Source: Bradyrhizobiaceae bacterium PARB1 (lineage in GTDB: Bacteria > Pseudomonadota > Alphaproteobacteria > Rhizobiales > Xanthobacteraceae). Taken from it: a DNA stretch of 64,000 nucleotides. Where the stretch lies: the NCBI GenBank assembly GCA_002256345.1, contig NKIY01000005.1, forward strand, positions 252,485 to 316,484. The letters are read 5' to 3'. A program made the position numbers and the translations under genes. The notes beneath the pieces are model-generated. The model had not been told where the DNA came from, made no database searches, and saw only the letters and a list, made by a program, of their open reading frames with translations. Shown in pieces: positions 46,210 through 56,475 of this stretch (within the stretch, counting starts at the first letter, position 1; every line of letters starts with the position of its first letter).

Positions 46210-47424
46210 ATGGCAAAGATCAAGGTAGCCAACCCGGTCGTCGAACTCGACGGCGACGAGATGACCCGTATCATCTGGCAGTACATCAAGGACAAGCTGA
46301 TCAACCCGTTCCTTGACGTCAACCTGATGTATTACGACCTCGGGATGGAATACCGCGACAAGACCGACGATCAGGTCACCGTGGATGCGGCCAACGCGAT
46401 CAAGAAGTATGGCGTCGGCGTCAAGTGCGCCACCATCACTCCGGACGAAGCCCGCGTGAAGGAGTTCGGCCTCAAGCAGATGTGGAAGTCGCCGAACGGC
46501 ACCATCCGCAACATTCTCGGCGGTGTGATCTTCCGCGAGCCGATCATCTGCTCGAACGTGCCGCGCCTCGTGCCCGGCTGGACCAAGCCGATCATCATCG
46601 GCCGCCACGCCTTCGGCGACCAGTACCGCGCCACCGACATCAAGTTCCCGGGCAAGGGCACGCTGACGATGAAGTTCGTCGGTGAGGACGGCACCACCAT
46701 CGAGCGCGAAGTGTTCCAGGCTCCGGGCGCTGGCGTCGCGCTCAGCATGTACAATCTCGACGACTCGATCCGCGACTTCGCCCGCGCCTCGATGAATTAC
46801 GGCCTGACCCGCAAGGTCCCGGTCTACCTGTCGACCAAGAACACGATCCTCAAGGTCTATGACGGTCGCTTCAAGGACATCTTCCAGGAAATCTACGACA
46901 ACGAGTTCAAGACCAAGTTCGAAGCGGCCGGCCTCACCTATGAGCACCGCCTGATCGACGACATGGTCGCCGCGGCGATGAAGTGGTCGGGTGGCTATGT
47001 CTGGGCCTGTAAGAACTATGACGGCGACGTGCAGTCCGACACGGTTGCGCAGGGCTACGGCTCGCTCGGCCTGATGACCTCGGTGCTCCTGACGCCGGAT
47101 GGCCAGGTGGTGGAAGCCGAAGCCGCCCACGGCACGGTGACCCGTCACTACCGCGAGCACCAGAAGGGCAAGGAAACCTCGACCAACTCGATCGCGTCGA
47201 TCTTCGCCTGGACCCAGGGCCTCGCCCACCGCGCCAAGCTCGACAACAATGCCGAGCTGGCCAAGTTCGCCAAGACCCTCGAAAAGGTCTGCGTCGACAC
47301 CGTCGAAGCCGGCTTCATGACCAAGGATCTGGCCCTGCTGGTCGGCGCCGACCAGCGCTGGCTGTCGACCACGGGCTTCCTCGACAAGGTCGCCGAGAAC
47401 CTGACCAAGGAACTGGCGGCCTGA
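46210..47424 (+). CDS. icd: NADP-dependent isocitrate dehydrogenase
   Basis: This 404-residue enzyme is of the eukaryote-like, homodimeric type common in rhizobia. It starts [39 protein letters not shown], the substrate-binding [12 protein letters not shown] segment and the NADP-binding [11 protein letters not shown] motif are present. It oxidises isocitrate to 2-oxoglutarate in the TCA cycle and supplies NADPH. A stem with a T-rich tail follows the stop. The gene appears to be transcribed alone. Confidence 0.97.
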   Translation: MAKIKVANPVVELDGDEMTRIIWQYIKDKLINPFLDVNLMYYDLGMEYRDKTDDQVTVDAANAIKKYGVGVKCATITPDEARVKEFGLKQMWKSPNGTIRNILGGVIFREPIICSNVPRLVPGWTKPIIIGRHAFGDQYRATDIKFPGKGTLTMKFVGEDGTTIEREVFQAPGAGVALSMYNLDDSIRDFARASMNYGLTRKVPVYLSTKNTILKVYDGRFKDIFQEIYDNEFKTKFEAAGLTYEHRLIDDMVAAAMKWSGGYVWACKNYDGDVQSDTVAQGYGSLGLMTSVLLTPDGQVVEAEAAHGTVTRHYREHQKGKETSTNSIASIFAWTQGLAHRAKLDNNAELAKFAKTLEKVCVDTVEAGFMTKDLALLVGADQRWLSTTGFLDKVAENLTKELAA

Positions 47425-47453
47425 TTTTAGCCGCCAGCTGACTGCATGATCGG

Positions 47454-47494
47454 AAAGTCCGGGTCGCCCATGGCACCCGGGCTTTCTTTTTGCG
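47454..47494 (+). terminator. Rho-independent terminator after icd
   Basis: aaagtccgggt and acccgggcttt pair around a short loop, followed by ctttttg. This is the clearest intrinsic terminator in the window. A second hairpin (ctggcgg/ccgccag) covers the icd stop codon at 47412-47437. Confidence 0.8.
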
Positions 47495-47515
47495 ACGATG
47501 CTTTCGAGGTGAGTG

Positions 47516-49579
47516 ATGACGGCACCAAATCCCGCTGACGGCCACGACGATCCCTATCTCTGGCTCGAAGAGATCGAGGGCGAAAAGGCGGTCGGCTGGG
47601 TCGAGGCGCAGAACGCCCGTACTGACGGCTTTCTGGTCGATGACGGGTACAAGCGCGATTTCGATGCGGTGCTGAAGATCCTCGATGCCGACGACCGCAT
47701 CCCCTTCGTGGGCAAATCCGGCGACTTCCTCTACAATTTCTGGAAGGACGCGAAGCATCCGCGCGGCCTGTGGCGACGGACGACACTGGAGAGCTATCGC
47801 ACCGACAAGCCGGACTGGGACGTGCTGCTCGATATCGACGCACTGAACGAAGCCGAGGGCGTGGCATGGGCCTTTGCCGGCGCGGCACGCTCGCCGGACA
47901 AGACGCGGGCGCTGGTGAGCCTGTCCTTCAACGGCACCGATGCCATCGAAGTGCGAGAATTCGACATCGCGGCGAAGAGCTTTGTCACGGATGGCTTCGT
48001 GATCCCGAAGGCGAAGACGCAGGTGGCGTGGGTCGACAACGACACGCTGCTGGTCGGCAGTGCGCAGACGCCCGATGACAGCACCGAGGCCGGCTATACC
48101 CGCAAGGTGCGGCGCTGGACGCGCGGCACCCCGCTGGCAGCCGCTGAAACCGTGTTCGAGGTCGAGCGGCAGGACGTCGCAGCCTGGTTCGGCGTCAATC
48201 GCCGGCCGGGCCATGAAGGCCTGATGTTCTGGCGCGCGCTGGATTTCACCCGCTCGCAGATTTTTGTCGAGCGCAAGCACGGCCCCCATGCGGGCAAGCG
48301 GTTGCGACTGGAATTGCCCGAGGAAGTCAGCGTTGGCGCCGAGGCCGAAGATCTGCTGATCAGCCCGAAGCAGGACTGGACGGTCGGCAAGCAGACGATC
48401 CCGGCCGGCGCGCTCGCCGTTATCGATCTCGATCGCTTCCTGTCCGGCGCCCGCGATTTCGACATCGTATTCGCGCCGGCGCCGACGCGCGCGCTGCAGT
48501 CATGGGCGGAAACGCGGCATGGCATCGTGCTCGAACTGCTCGACAATGTCCGCGGCCGCCTCGTGCTGATGCAGCGGAGCGAAGCCGGCTGGCAGGAGAC
48601 GCCCCTGCCCGGCCTGCCCGACAATGCCTCGATCTCGGCACAGAATTTTGGCGGCGAGGACGACCCCGATCTCGGCACCGAACTGCTGCTCACCGTCACC
48701 GGATTCGACCGGCCGACGACGACGGCGCTGTGGGACGGCCACGGCGCGCCGGAGCCGCTGAAGAGCGCGCCTGTCAATTTCGATCCCGCGGGAATCGAGG
48801 TGCAGCAGCGCCATGCGGTCGCGGAAGACGGCACCAGGATCCCGTATTTCCTGATCGGCAAGCACCTGTCGTCATCCACCGCGCCGCGGCCGACGATCCT
48901 TTATGGCTATGGCGGTTTCGAAGTATCGCTGACGCCATCCTATATGGCGATCGCCGGCAAGCTGTGGCTCGAACACGGCCATGTCTATGCCATTGCCAAT
49001 ATCCGCGGCGGCGGCGAATTCGGCCCGGGCTGGCACCTGGCGTCGCGCAAAAACACCAAGCATGTGGCCCATGATGATTTCGCAGCGGTCGCGCGCGATC
49101 TCGCGGCGTCGGGCGTAACGACGGCGGCGAAGCTCGCATGCCACGGCGGCAGCAATGGCGGGCTGCTCGTCGGCAACATGCTGACGCGCTATCCAAACCT
49201 GTTCGGCGCGATCTGGTGCAGCGTGCCGCTGCTCGACATGGCGCGCTACACAAAGCTGCTCGCGGGCCAGAGCTGGATCGCCGAATATGGCGATCCAGAG
49301 ATTCCGGATGAGTGGGCCTATCTGCAGAAATTCTCGCCCTATCATCTGGCGAAGGGCGGCCAGAACTATCCGCCGATCCTGATCACCACCAATCGCACCG
49401 ACGACCGCGTGCATCCCGGCCATGCCCGCAAGATGGTCGCGCGATTGCAGGAACTGGGCTGCCCGGCCTGGTTCAACGAGACCGTGGCCGGCGGCCATTC
49501 CGGCGCGGTGGATAACAGCAAGCAGGCACAGAGCCAGGCGCTGGGTTATGCCTTCCTGCGGCGAACGATCGCGAGCTAA
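47516..49579 (+). CDS. S9 family serine peptidase (prolyl oligopeptidase-like)
   Basis: This 687-residue protein has an N-terminal beta-propeller and a C-terminal alpha/beta-hydrolase domain (about 445 to the end). The nucleophile is Ser546 in CHGGSNGGLLVG, with Asp in TNRTDDRVHPGH and His in VAGGHSGAVD. The start is taken at the ATG at 47516 after GAGG; the track uses the GTG immediately before. The opening DPYLWLEEIEGEKA is typical. It cleaves short peptides in the cytosol or possibly outside it; no signal peptide is seen. It lies between icd and an SDR gene on the same strand. Confidence 0.9.
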   Translation: MTAPNPADGHDDPYLWLEEIEGEKAVGWVEAQNARTDGFLVDDGYKRDFDAVLKILDADDRIPFVGKSGDFLYNFWKDAKHPRGLWRRTTLESYRTDKPDWDVLLDIDALNEAEGVAWAFAGAARSPDKTRALVSLSFNGTDAIEVREFDIAAKSFVTDGFVIPKAKTQVAWVDNDTLLVGSAQTPDDSTEAGYTRKVRRWTRGTPLAAAETVFEVERQDVAAWFGVNRRPGHEGLMFWRALDFTRSQIFVERKHGPHAGKRLRLELPEEVSVGAEAEDLLISPKQDWTVGKQTIPAGALAVIDLDRFLSGARDFDIVFAPAPTRALQSWAETRHGIVLELLDNVRGRLVLMQRSEAGWQETPLPGLPDNASISAQNFGGEDDPDLGTELLLTVTGFDRPTTTALWDGHGAPEPLKSAPVNFDPAGIEVQQRHAVAEDGTRIPYFLIGKHLSSSTAPRPTILYGYGGFEVSLTPSYMAIAGKLWLEHGHVYAIANIRGGGEFGPGWHLASRKNTKHVAHDDFAAVARDLAASGVTTAAKLACHGGSNGGLLVGNMLTRYPNLFGAIWCSVPLLDMARYTKLLAGQSWIAEYGDPEIPDEWAYLQKFSPYHLAKGGQNYPPILITTNRTDDRVHPGHARKMVARLQELGCPAWFNETVAGGHSGAVDNSKQAQSQALGYAFLRRTIAS

Positions 49580-49608
49580 GCTCGGCGCATCGAAGAAGGA
49601 GCATCATA

Positions 49609-50313
49609 ATGTCAGCAGGAAAAGTCGCCGTCATCACCGCGGGCGGAAGTGGAATGGGCGCCGCCGCAGCGCGGCGGCTTGCAGCCGATGGTTTTCACGT
49701 CGCGATCCTGTCCTCGTCGGGCAAAGGCGAAACGCTCGCGCAGGAGCTAGGCGGCCTCGGCATCACCGGCTCGAACCAGTCGAATGACGACCTCAAGCGT
49801 CTTGTCGATGGCGCGATGGACAAGTGGGGCCGTATCGATGCGCTGGTGAACAGCGCCGGCCATGGCCCGCGCGCGCCGGTGCTCGAACTCACTGACGAGC
49901 AGTGGCATACCGGCATGAACGTCTATCTGATGAATGTGATCCGGCCGACCCGGCTGGTCGCACCGATCATGCAGGCGCAAAAGGCGGGCAGCATCATCAA
50001 TATCTCGACGGCCTGGGCATTCGAACCCTCGGCGATGTTTCCGACGTCAGCGGTGTTTCGCGCGGGGCTGGCGTCCTACACAAAACTGTTCGCGGATGCT
50101 TTTGCGGCTTCGAATGTGCGCATGAACAATGTGCTGCCGGGCTGGATCGACAGCCTGCCGGCGACGGAAGAGCGTCGCGCGAGCGTGCCGATGCAGCGCT
50201 ACGGCAAGAGCGAGGAGATTGCGGCGACGGTAGCTTTCCTGGCTTCGGAAGGCGCCGGCTACATCACCGGCCAGAACATCCGGGTCGACGGCGGCATGAC
50301 GCGCTCGGTATAG
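49609..50313 (+). CDS. SDR family protein with non-canonical catalytic residues
   Basis: This 234-residue Rossmann protein has VITAGGSGMGAAAA, the nucleotide-binding motif (usually TGxxxGxG). It also has NSAGHG (usual NNAG) and INISTAWAF with the catalytic-position Ser. Where YxxxK is expected, the sequence is PTSAVFRAGLASYTKL, so the Tyr appears replaced by Ser and the Lys by Arg. The C-terminal GAGYITGQNIRVDGGM is typical. It may be a binding protein or use a shifted active site (a Tyr/Lys pair occurs later in ASYTK, out of register). The substrate is unknown. Confidence 0.85.
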   Translation: MSAGKVAVITAGGSGMGAAAARRLAADGFHVAILSSSGKGETLAQELGGLGITGSNQSNDDLKRLVDGAMDKWGRIDALVNSAGHGPRAPVLELTDEQWHTGMNVYLMNVIRPTRLVAPIMQAQKAGSIINISTAWAFEPSAMFPTSAVFRAGLASYTKLFADAFAASNVRMNNVLPGWIDSLPATEERRASVPMQRYGKSEEIAATVAFLASEGAGYITGQNIRVDGGMTRSV

Positions 50314-50320
50314 CAAACTC

Positions 50321-50438
50321 GTCATTCCAGGGCGCTCACGCATCTTCGCGTGAGCGAATCCGGAATCTCGATAGATTCGAGCTCCATTCCCTCACACACC
50401 GGGATTCCGTGTTCGCGCTGCGCGCGCCCCGGAACGAC
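50321..50438. repeat. Intergenic palindromic repeat, GTCATTCCGG type (copy 2)
   Basis: It opens gtcattccag and ends ccccggaacgac. An inner gcgctcacgcatcttcgcgtgagcg hairpin is present, as are the aatccggaatctcga and accgggattccgtgttcgc segments. It has the same plan as 20287-20384. It lies between the convergent SDR and antiporter genes. Confidence 0.78.
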
Positions 50439-50450
50439 AGCGTAAGAGGC

Positions 50451-52124
50451 TCAAACCGCCATCGTCGCGCCGATCTTCAGCAGCATCGCTTTCGCAATTT
50501 CCTGCTCGCCCATGATCACGACATTGGCGCCGTGATACTTGAGATGCGCGACTTCCTCGTCGGAATGCGCGCGGGCGATGATCGGCAAAGTCGGATTGAG
50601 CGCACGCGCCTTGGCGACAATCTGCCCGCCCTCGAACGCATCGGGGATCGCGACCAAAAGCCCGCTGGCGTGACCAATATTCGCAGCCTGCAGCATGTCC
50701 GGCGCTGCGGCATTGCCGGTGATCACGTCCACATGGTTTTCACGCAGACGCTCGACGACGCCCGGCGTATCCTCGATGACGAGGAACGGCATCTTCGCCG
50801 CACGCAGCGCCGTGCTCACCACGCTTCCGACGCGACCGTGACCGACCAGAATGACGTGATTGACGAGTTCGGACACCGGCGGCGGATCGCGGGACACAAC
50901 CTTCGGATCGGCCGGCCCTGCCGGCTTCGGCGCGGCCTCTTCATTCTCGACCATGCGATCGAGAATGGCGAAGAACAGCGGATTGATCATGATCGAGATG
51001 ATCGCGCCGGCCAGCACCAGATCGCGGCCGCGATCGGGTAGCAGCCCGAGGCTGACTCCGAGGCCGACGAGGATGAAGGAGAATTCGCCGATCTGCGCGA
51101 GCGAAGCCGAGATCGTCAGTGCGGTGGATTGCGGATAGCCGAACAGGCGGACGATGCCGAAGGCGGCCACAGACTTGCCGACCAGAATGATGAACACCGT
51201 GGCCAGCAGCGGCAGCGGATCGCGCAGAATGATGGAGGGATCGACCAGCATGCCGACCGAGACGAAGAACAGCACCGCGAAGGCGTCGCGCAGCGGCAGC
51301 GTCTCATTGGCGGCGCGCTGGCTCAGCTCGGATTCACTGAGGATCATGCCGGCGAAGAAGGCGCCGAGCGCGAAGGAGACGTCGAACACGATGGCCGCAC
51401 CGAAGGCGACGCCGAGCGAGATGGCGAACACCGCAAGGCGGAACAGCTCCCGCGAGCCGGTATGCGCCACGTAGTGCAGCATCGCGGGAATCACACGGCG
51501 ACCGACCACCAGCATGAAGATGACGAAGCCGGCGACCTTGCCGAGCGTCACCAGCACCGGCATCGCCAGCGCCGACAGGTCGCCGCCGCCCTGCCCCAGC
51601 AGCAGCGGCGCGATGGCCGGCAGCAACACCAGCGTCAGCACCATCGCGAGATCTTCGACGATCAGCCAGCCGACGGCGATGCGCCCGCGTTCGCTATCGA
51701 TCAGACGGCGCTCCTGCAGCGCGCGCAGCAGCACGACGGTCGATGCAACGGAGAGTGCGAGGCCGAACACGAGGCCGCCGCCAAGACCCCAGCCCAGCGC
51801 CTCGCCGAGACCGATGCCGAGCAGCGTCGCTACCGCGATCTGCACAACCGCGCCGGGAATGGCGATGTTTTTGACAGAGAGCAGATCCTTCAGCGAGAAA
51901 TGCAGGCCGACACCGAACATCAGGAGAATGATGCCGATCTCGGCGAGTTCGTTGGCGAGCTTCTGATCCGCCACATAGCCCGGCGTGAACGGGCCCATCA
52001 GCACGCCAGCAAGCAGATAGCCCACCAGGGGCGAGACGCGAATACGCTGCGCAACTACACCGAGAATGAATGCCAGCACGAGGCCAACGACGACAGTCGA
52101 AATCAGAGGGGTATTGTGCTCCAT
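50451..52124 (-). CDS. Cation:proton antiporter of the YbaL/KefB type with TrkA-N domain
   Basis: This is a 557-residue inner-membrane protein. About twelve hydrophobic segments of a CPA2 exchanger occupy residues 1-390; LAEIGIILLMFGVGLHF and SFALGAFFAGMILSESELSQRA are conserved. A linker rich in Pro/Ala leads to the TrkA-N domain (about 418-540), which starts VNHVILVGHGRVGSVVSTA with the NAD-binding GxGxxG. It likely exchanges K+ or Na+ for H+ under nucleotide control. The E. coli relative is ybaL. No partner gene is next to it. Confidence 0.9.
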   Translation of the reverse strand: MEHNTPLISTVVVGLVLAFILGVVAQRIRVSPLVGYLLAGVLMGPFTPGYVADQKLANELAEIGIILLMFGVGLHFSLKDLLSVKNIAIPGAVVQIAVATLLGIGLGEALGWGLGGGLVFGLALSVASTVVLLRALQERRLIDSERGRIAVGWLIVEDLAMVLTLVLLPAIAPLLLGQGGGDLSALAMPVLVTLGKVAGFVIFMLVVGRRVIPAMLHYVAHTGSRELFRLAVFAISLGVAFGAAIVFDVSFALGAFFAGMILSESELSQRAANETLPLRDAFAVLFFVSVGMLVDPSIILRDPLPLLATVFIILVGKSVAAFGIVRLFGYPQSTALTISASLAQIGEFSFILVGLGVSLGLLPDRGRDLVLAGAIISIMINPLFFAILDRMVENEEAAPKPAGPADPKVVSRDPPPVSELVNHVILVGHGRVGSVVSTALRAAKMPFLVIEDTPGVVERLRENHVDVITGNAAAPDMLQAANIGHASGLLVAIPDAFEGGQIVAKARALNPTLPIIARAHSDEEVAHLKYHGANVVIMGEQEIAKAMLLKIGATMAV

Positions 52125-52376
52125 GCCGCTTTTTGCCGCATGGGAGCCTGGGATGCCAGACTCATGTGAGGCTACTCATGGTCGCAGCCTCAAACGATGT
52201 CGTTATCGGGATGAGCGGTTGCGGCGAGGCGATACGGTTCCTACCTGTTGAGGTCAGCGGCCGATGAGCCAAAGAATCCCGGAAAACGTGCAATGACTGG
52301 AGCTGCTGCGCCCAACCGCCGCCTCTGATTGGCCGCAAAGGCCCTCGATGTGAGCACTGTGAGATCGGGGGTGGGG

Positions 52377-53348
52377 ATGCGACTGTTACGCTACGCTTTT
52401 GTGGTCTGTGTGGTTGTTTCTGCTGCGCTGTGGTTCAACAATACATCGCTATGGAGTCCGGGTGGACAACCCCTGCTGCTCGCCCATCGAGGTTTGGCGC
52501 AGACCTACCAAACCAGGGGGCTCGATGCGCAGACATGCACCGCCTCTCGTATTCACCCACCCGAGCATCGCTATATCGAGAATACGATCGCTTCGATGGC
52601 GGCTGCGTTCGAGGCCGGTGCCGACATTGTGGAATTCGACATTCACCCCACCACGGACAAGCAATTCGCCGTCTTCCACGACTGGACGCTGGACTGCCGA
52701 ACCGACGGCCATGGTGTCACCCGCCAAGCGAGCATGGCGGATTTGCGGAAACTCGATCTCGGCCATGGCTACACGTCCGATGGCGGCAAGACCTACCCTT
52801 TCCGCGGCGAGTTCGTTGGTCAGATGCCGACCATGGATGATGTCCTGACTCGCTTTCCGGACAAACGCTTTCTTATTCACGTGAAGAGCAACGATCCGAA
52901 GGAAGGAGAGCTGCTGGCAGACCGCCTGATGGCACTGCCGACGCCCCGATTGCGGCAATTGATCGTCTATGGCGGCAATGCTCCGATCAACGTGCTACGT
53001 CAGCGCATGCCGGGCCTGCGCACCGCCAGCCGCAACACGATGAAGCAGTGCGCCACCCAGTATCTGGCGCTGAGCTGGTCCGGCCACGTGCCGGCCGACT
53101 GTGCCAATAGCATGATCATGCTGCCGACAAACTATGGGCGCTGGGCATGGGGCTGGCCCAACCTGCTGGTTGCCCGGCTGAGATCAGTGAACACAGAAGT
53201 GTTCGTGATCGGCGCTAACGCGGGCGAAGATTTTTCCAGCGGCATCGACAGCCCCGTCGATGCCTTGCAGATCCCGCAAGGCTTTGCCGGCGGAATCTGG
53301 ACCAATCGCGTCGACCGCATTGCGCCGCTCTTCGCGGCGCGCAAATAG
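52377..53348 (+). CDS. Glycerophosphodiester phosphodiesterase family protein
   Basis: This is a 323-residue protein. An N-terminal hydrophobic helix (about 3-20) anchors or exports it. The GDPD core begins PLLLAHRGLAQ with the catalytic His, followed by DIVEFDIHPTTDKQFAVFHDWTLDCRTDG, carrying the metal-binding Glu and Asp and the second His. The end is more divergent than in UgpQ. It hydrolyses glycerophosphodiesters in the periplasm to give glycerol-3-phosphate. The ATG at 52377 is chosen over the track start upstream. The gene is divergent from the antiporter. Confidence 0.82.
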   Translation: MRLLRYAFVVCVVVSAALWFNNTSLWSPGGQPLLLAHRGLAQTYQTRGLDAQTCTASRIHPPEHRYIENTIASMAAAFEAGADIVEFDIHPTTDKQFAVFHDWTLDCRTDGHGVTRQASMADLRKLDLGHGYTSDGGKTYPFRGEFVGQMPTMDDVLTRFPDKRFLIHVKSNDPKEGELLADRLMALPTPRLRQLIVYGGNAPINVLRQRMPGLRTASRNTMKQCATQYLALSWSGHVPADCANSMIMLPTNYGRWAWGWPNLLVARLRSVNTEVFVIGANAGEDFSSGIDSPVDALQIPQGFAGGIWTNRVDRIAPLFAARK

Positions 53349-53358
53349 CGATCACTGA

Positions 53359-56034
53359 TCAACCCGCAATCTTCGCTTCGATTGCCTTCAGCGCATCATC
53401 GGCCTTGCTGCCATCCGGACCACCGGCCTGCGCCATATCCGGCCGACCGCCGCCGCCCTTGCCGCCAAGGGCTTCGGAGGCAAGCTTGACGAGATCGACA
53501 GCGGAAAAGCGCGACGTCAGATCTTCGGTGACGCCGACCACTACGCCGGCCTTGCCATCCTCGCCGACATTGATGATCGCGACCACGCCAGAGCCGAGCT
53601 GCTTCTTGCCGGCGTCGGCAAGGCTCTTGAGATCCTTCATCTCGATGCCCGAGACCGACTTCGCCATCAGCTTGGTGCCACCGACATCGCGGACATCGCT
53701 GGCGCCTGCGCCAGCCGCAGCGCCGCTGCCACCGCCCATCGCAATGGTCTTCTTCGCTTCGGACAGTTCGCGCTCGAGCTTCTTGCGCTCTTCCATCAGC
53801 GCGGCAATGCGCGCCGGCATGTCGTCGATGGTCGTGCGCAACTCGTTGGCCGCAGACTTCGCGAGAGCCATCGTCTCATTGGCCTGGCGACGCGCCTGGT
53901 TTCCGGTCAGCGCCTCGATACGACGCACGCCGGACGCCACGGCGCTCTCGGCCGTGACCGAGATCATGCCGATATCGCCGGTGCGCTTCACATGGGTGCC
54001 GCCGCAGAGTTCGACCGACCAGCCAAGTGCATTGCTGCCGCTATCGCGCGGCATCTTGCCCATGGAGACGACGCGAACTTCGTCGCCATACTTCTCTCCG
54101 AACAAAGCACGGGCGCCAGCCTCGCGAGCATCATCCACTGCCATCAGGCGCGTGGTCACCTCGTCGTTCTCGAGCACGACATTGTTGGCGATGTCCTCGA
54201 CCTGGCGCAGCTCGTCCGCCGTGATCGGCTTCTGATGCACGAAATCGAAGCGCAGGCGCTTGTCGTCCACCGACGAGCCCTTCTGCGCGATGTGATCGCC
54301 GAGTACCTGACGCAGCGCTTCATGCAGCAGATGCGTCGCCGAGTGATTGGCGCGGATCGCTGAACGGCGGCCATGATCGACATCGAGCGCGAGCGCGGTG
54401 CCAAGCTTGAGTTCGCCGCTCTCGACGGTGCCGAGATGCACGAACAGATCGCCGGCGCGCTTCTGGGTGTCTGTCACGCGGAAGCTGACGCCCTCGCCTG
54501 TCAGCACCCCGAGATCGCCGACCTGACCGCCGGACTCCGCATAGAATGGAGTCTGGTTGAGAACGATGGCACCGGTCTCGCCGGCCTTGAGGCTCTCGAC
54601 CTCGTTGCCGTCTTTCACAAGCGCGGTCACAGCGCCTTCGGCGCTTTCGGTCTCGTAGCCGAGGAATTCAGTGGCGCCGAGCTTTTCGCGCAGGCCGAAC
54701 CACACGGTCTCGGTCGCGGCTTCGCCCGAACCGGACCACGAGGCGCGCGCCTTCTGCTTCTGCCGCTCCATCGCATCGGTGAAGGATGCGAGATCGACAG
54801 AGATGCCGCGATTACGCAGCGCGTCCTGCGTCAAATCGAGTGGGAAGCCGAACGTGTCGTACAGCGTGAATGCCGTCTCGCCGTCGAACATATCGCCCTT
54901 CTTGAGCGACGCGCTCTTGTCGTCGAGGATTGCGAGGCCGCGATCCAGCGTCTTGCGGAAGCGCGTCTCTTCGAGACGCAGCGTCTCTTCGATGAGCGAA
55001 CGCGCGCGCTGCAATTCCGGATAGGCCTCGCCCATCTCGCGCACCAGCACCGGGACGAGCTTCCACATCAAGGGCTCGCGGGCGCCGAGCAACTGACCGT
55101 GGCGCATGGCGCGGCGCATGATGCGGCGGAGCACATAGCCGCGGCCCTCATTCGACGGCAGCACACCATCGGCAATGAGGAACGACGACGCGCGCAGGTG
55201 ATCGGCGATTACGCGAAGCGAGGCCTTCATCGGGCCGTCAGGATCGGCGCCGGTGAGATCGGCGATGGCGCGGATCAGCGCGACGAACAGGTCGATGTCG
55301 TAATTGTCGTGCTTGCCCTGCAGCACCGCGGCGATGCGCTCGAGGCCCATGCCGGTGTCGATGGACGGTTTTGGCAGCGACAGCCGGTTGCCCGGTGCGA
55401 TCTGCTCGAACTGCATGAAGACGAGATTCCAGATCTCGATGAAACGGTCGCCGTCTTCATCGGGCGAGCCGGGAGGACCACCGGGAATCTTGTCGCCGTG
55501 GTCGAAGAAGATTTCCGAGCACGGACCGCAGGGGCCGGTATCACCCATCTGCCAGAAATTGTCCGAGGTCGGGATGCGGATGATCTTCGACTCGGAAAGG
55601 CCGGCGACCTTCTTCCACAGACCGAAGGCTTCGTCGTCTTCCGAATAGACGGTGACGAGCAGCTTGTCCTTCGGCAGGCCGTATTCCTTGGTGATCAGAT
55701 TCCAGGCGAGCTCGATGGCCCGTTCCTTGAAGTAATCGCCGAACGAGAAATTGCCGAGCATCTCGAAGAAGGTGTGGTGGCGCGCGGTATAGCCGACATT
55801 GTCGAGGTCGTTATGCTTGCCGCCGGCGCGCACACATTTCTGCGAGGTGGTGGCGCGCTGATAGGAACGTTTCTCGATACCGGTAAAAACATTCTTGAAT
55901 TGCACCATGCCGGCATTAGTGAACATCAGCGTGGGGTCGTTGCGCGGCACCAGCGGCGACGACGACACGATCTCGTGGCCGTTCTTGGCGAAGTAATTCA
56001 GAAATGCCGACCTGATCTCGTTAACGCCGCTCAT
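53359..56034 (-). CDS. alaS: Alanine-tRNA ligase
   Basis: This 891-residue enzyme starts [23 protein letters not shown]. The class II catalytic core follows, with [18 protein letters not shown] and [19 protein letters not shown]. The editing domain contains [11 protein letters not shown] and [13 protein letters not shown] (zinc ligands), and the C-terminal oligomerisation domain has Gly/Ala-rich linkers. It charges tRNA-Ala and edits mischarged Ser or Gly. The track start 45 codons upstream is not conserved. Confidence 0.97.
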   Translation of the reverse strand: MSGVNEIRSAFLNYFAKNGHEIVSSSPLVPRNDPTLMFTNAGMVQFKNVFTGIEKRSYQRATTSQKCVRAGGKHNDLDNVGYTARHHTFFEMLGNFSFGDYFKERAIELAWNLITKEYGLPKDKLLVTVYSEDDEAFGLWKKVAGLSESKIIRIPTSDNFWQMGDTGPCGPCSEIFFDHGDKIPGGPPGSPDEDGDRFIEIWNLVFMQFEQIAPGNRLSLPKPSIDTGMGLERIAAVLQGKHDNYDIDLFVALIRAIADLTGADPDGPMKASLRVIADHLRASSFLIADGVLPSNEGRGYVLRRIMRRAMRHGQLLGAREPLMWKLVPVLVREMGEAYPELQRARSLIEETLRLEETRFRKTLDRGLAILDDKSASLKKGDMFDGETAFTLYDTFGFPLDLTQDALRNRGISVDLASFTDAMERQKQKARASWSGSGEAATETVWFGLREKLGATEFLGYETESAEGAVTALVKDGNEVESLKAGETGAIVLNQTPFYAESGGQVGDLGVLTGEGVSFRVTDTQKRAGDLFVHLGTVESGELKLGTALALDVDHGRRSAIRANHSATHLLHEALRQVLGDHIAQKGSSVDDKRLRFDFVHQKPITADELRQVEDIANNVVLENDEVTTRLMAVDDAREAGARALFGEKYGDEVRVVSMGKMPRDSGSNALGWSVELCGGTHVKRTGDIGMISVTAESAVASGVRRIEALTGNQARRQANETMALAKSAANELRTTIDDMPARIAALMEERKKLERELSEAKKTIAMGGGSGAAAGAGASDVRDVGGTKLMAKSVSGIEMKDLKSLADAGKKQLGSGVVAIINVGEDGKAGVVVGVTEDLTSRFSAVDLVKLASEALGGKGGGGRPDMAQAGGPDGSKADDALKAIEAKIAG

Positions 56035-56246
56035 ACCCGTCCAATCGCGCTCAAAAAGCGGCCACGGCAAATCCCGCGGCCTGCAGCCACAACCGCTAGC
56101 TTTTAGACCGGGGGCCCCGCGCCTGTCCAGAAACTGTGCAGGTGAATCATGGGGTTGCCGCGCTCGCAAAGGTCTGGTGACAGATGCTGCAACCGCGTTG
56201 ACAGTTACAGGGAACGTGTGGTCTTTTGCCGGCGTTGAACGACGTC

Positions 56247-56423
56247 ACGTCGGGAGAGACCGGTCCCACCGTTTTCGGGATCGGCGCCGAAGGAGCAACC
56301 GCCCCGGAAACTCTCAGGCAAAAGGACCGTGTGACGGACTAAGCATCTGGAAAGAGGCGCTGCGGAGCATCCGCGAGCGTCCGCCGACGGGATAATACTC
56401 TCAGGCACAGCGACAGATGGGGC
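56247..56423 (+). promoter_or_regulatory. Tandem glycine riboswitch upstream of gcvT
   Basis: Two aptamers lie in tandem. The first runs cgggagagacc ... gcgccgaaggagcaacc ... actctcaggcaaaaggacc, and the second runs ctggaaagagg ... gcgtccgccgacgggataa ... actctcaggcacagcgacag. Both carry the conserved cgccga-gg and ctctcaggca core strings. The tandem layout is that described for cooperative glycine binding, which turns on the gcv operon. Upstream (56035-56246) is the alaS/gcvT divergent region, in which I see nothing else definite. Confidence 0.95.
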
Positions 56424-56475
56424 TTTCGGCGACATCTCCGGGAATCGGCCCGGGGAACCGCGAGGGCTCCATGCG

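Noticed and set aside
49951-50100. ASYTK in the SDR as the catalytic Tyr/Lys
   Set aside because: The spacing is YxK, not YxxxK, and it lies about ten residues too far along; not accepted as the normal active site.
54373-56106. 577-residue plus-strand ORF over alaS
   Set aside because: Antisense shadow; alaS is unambiguous on the minus strand.
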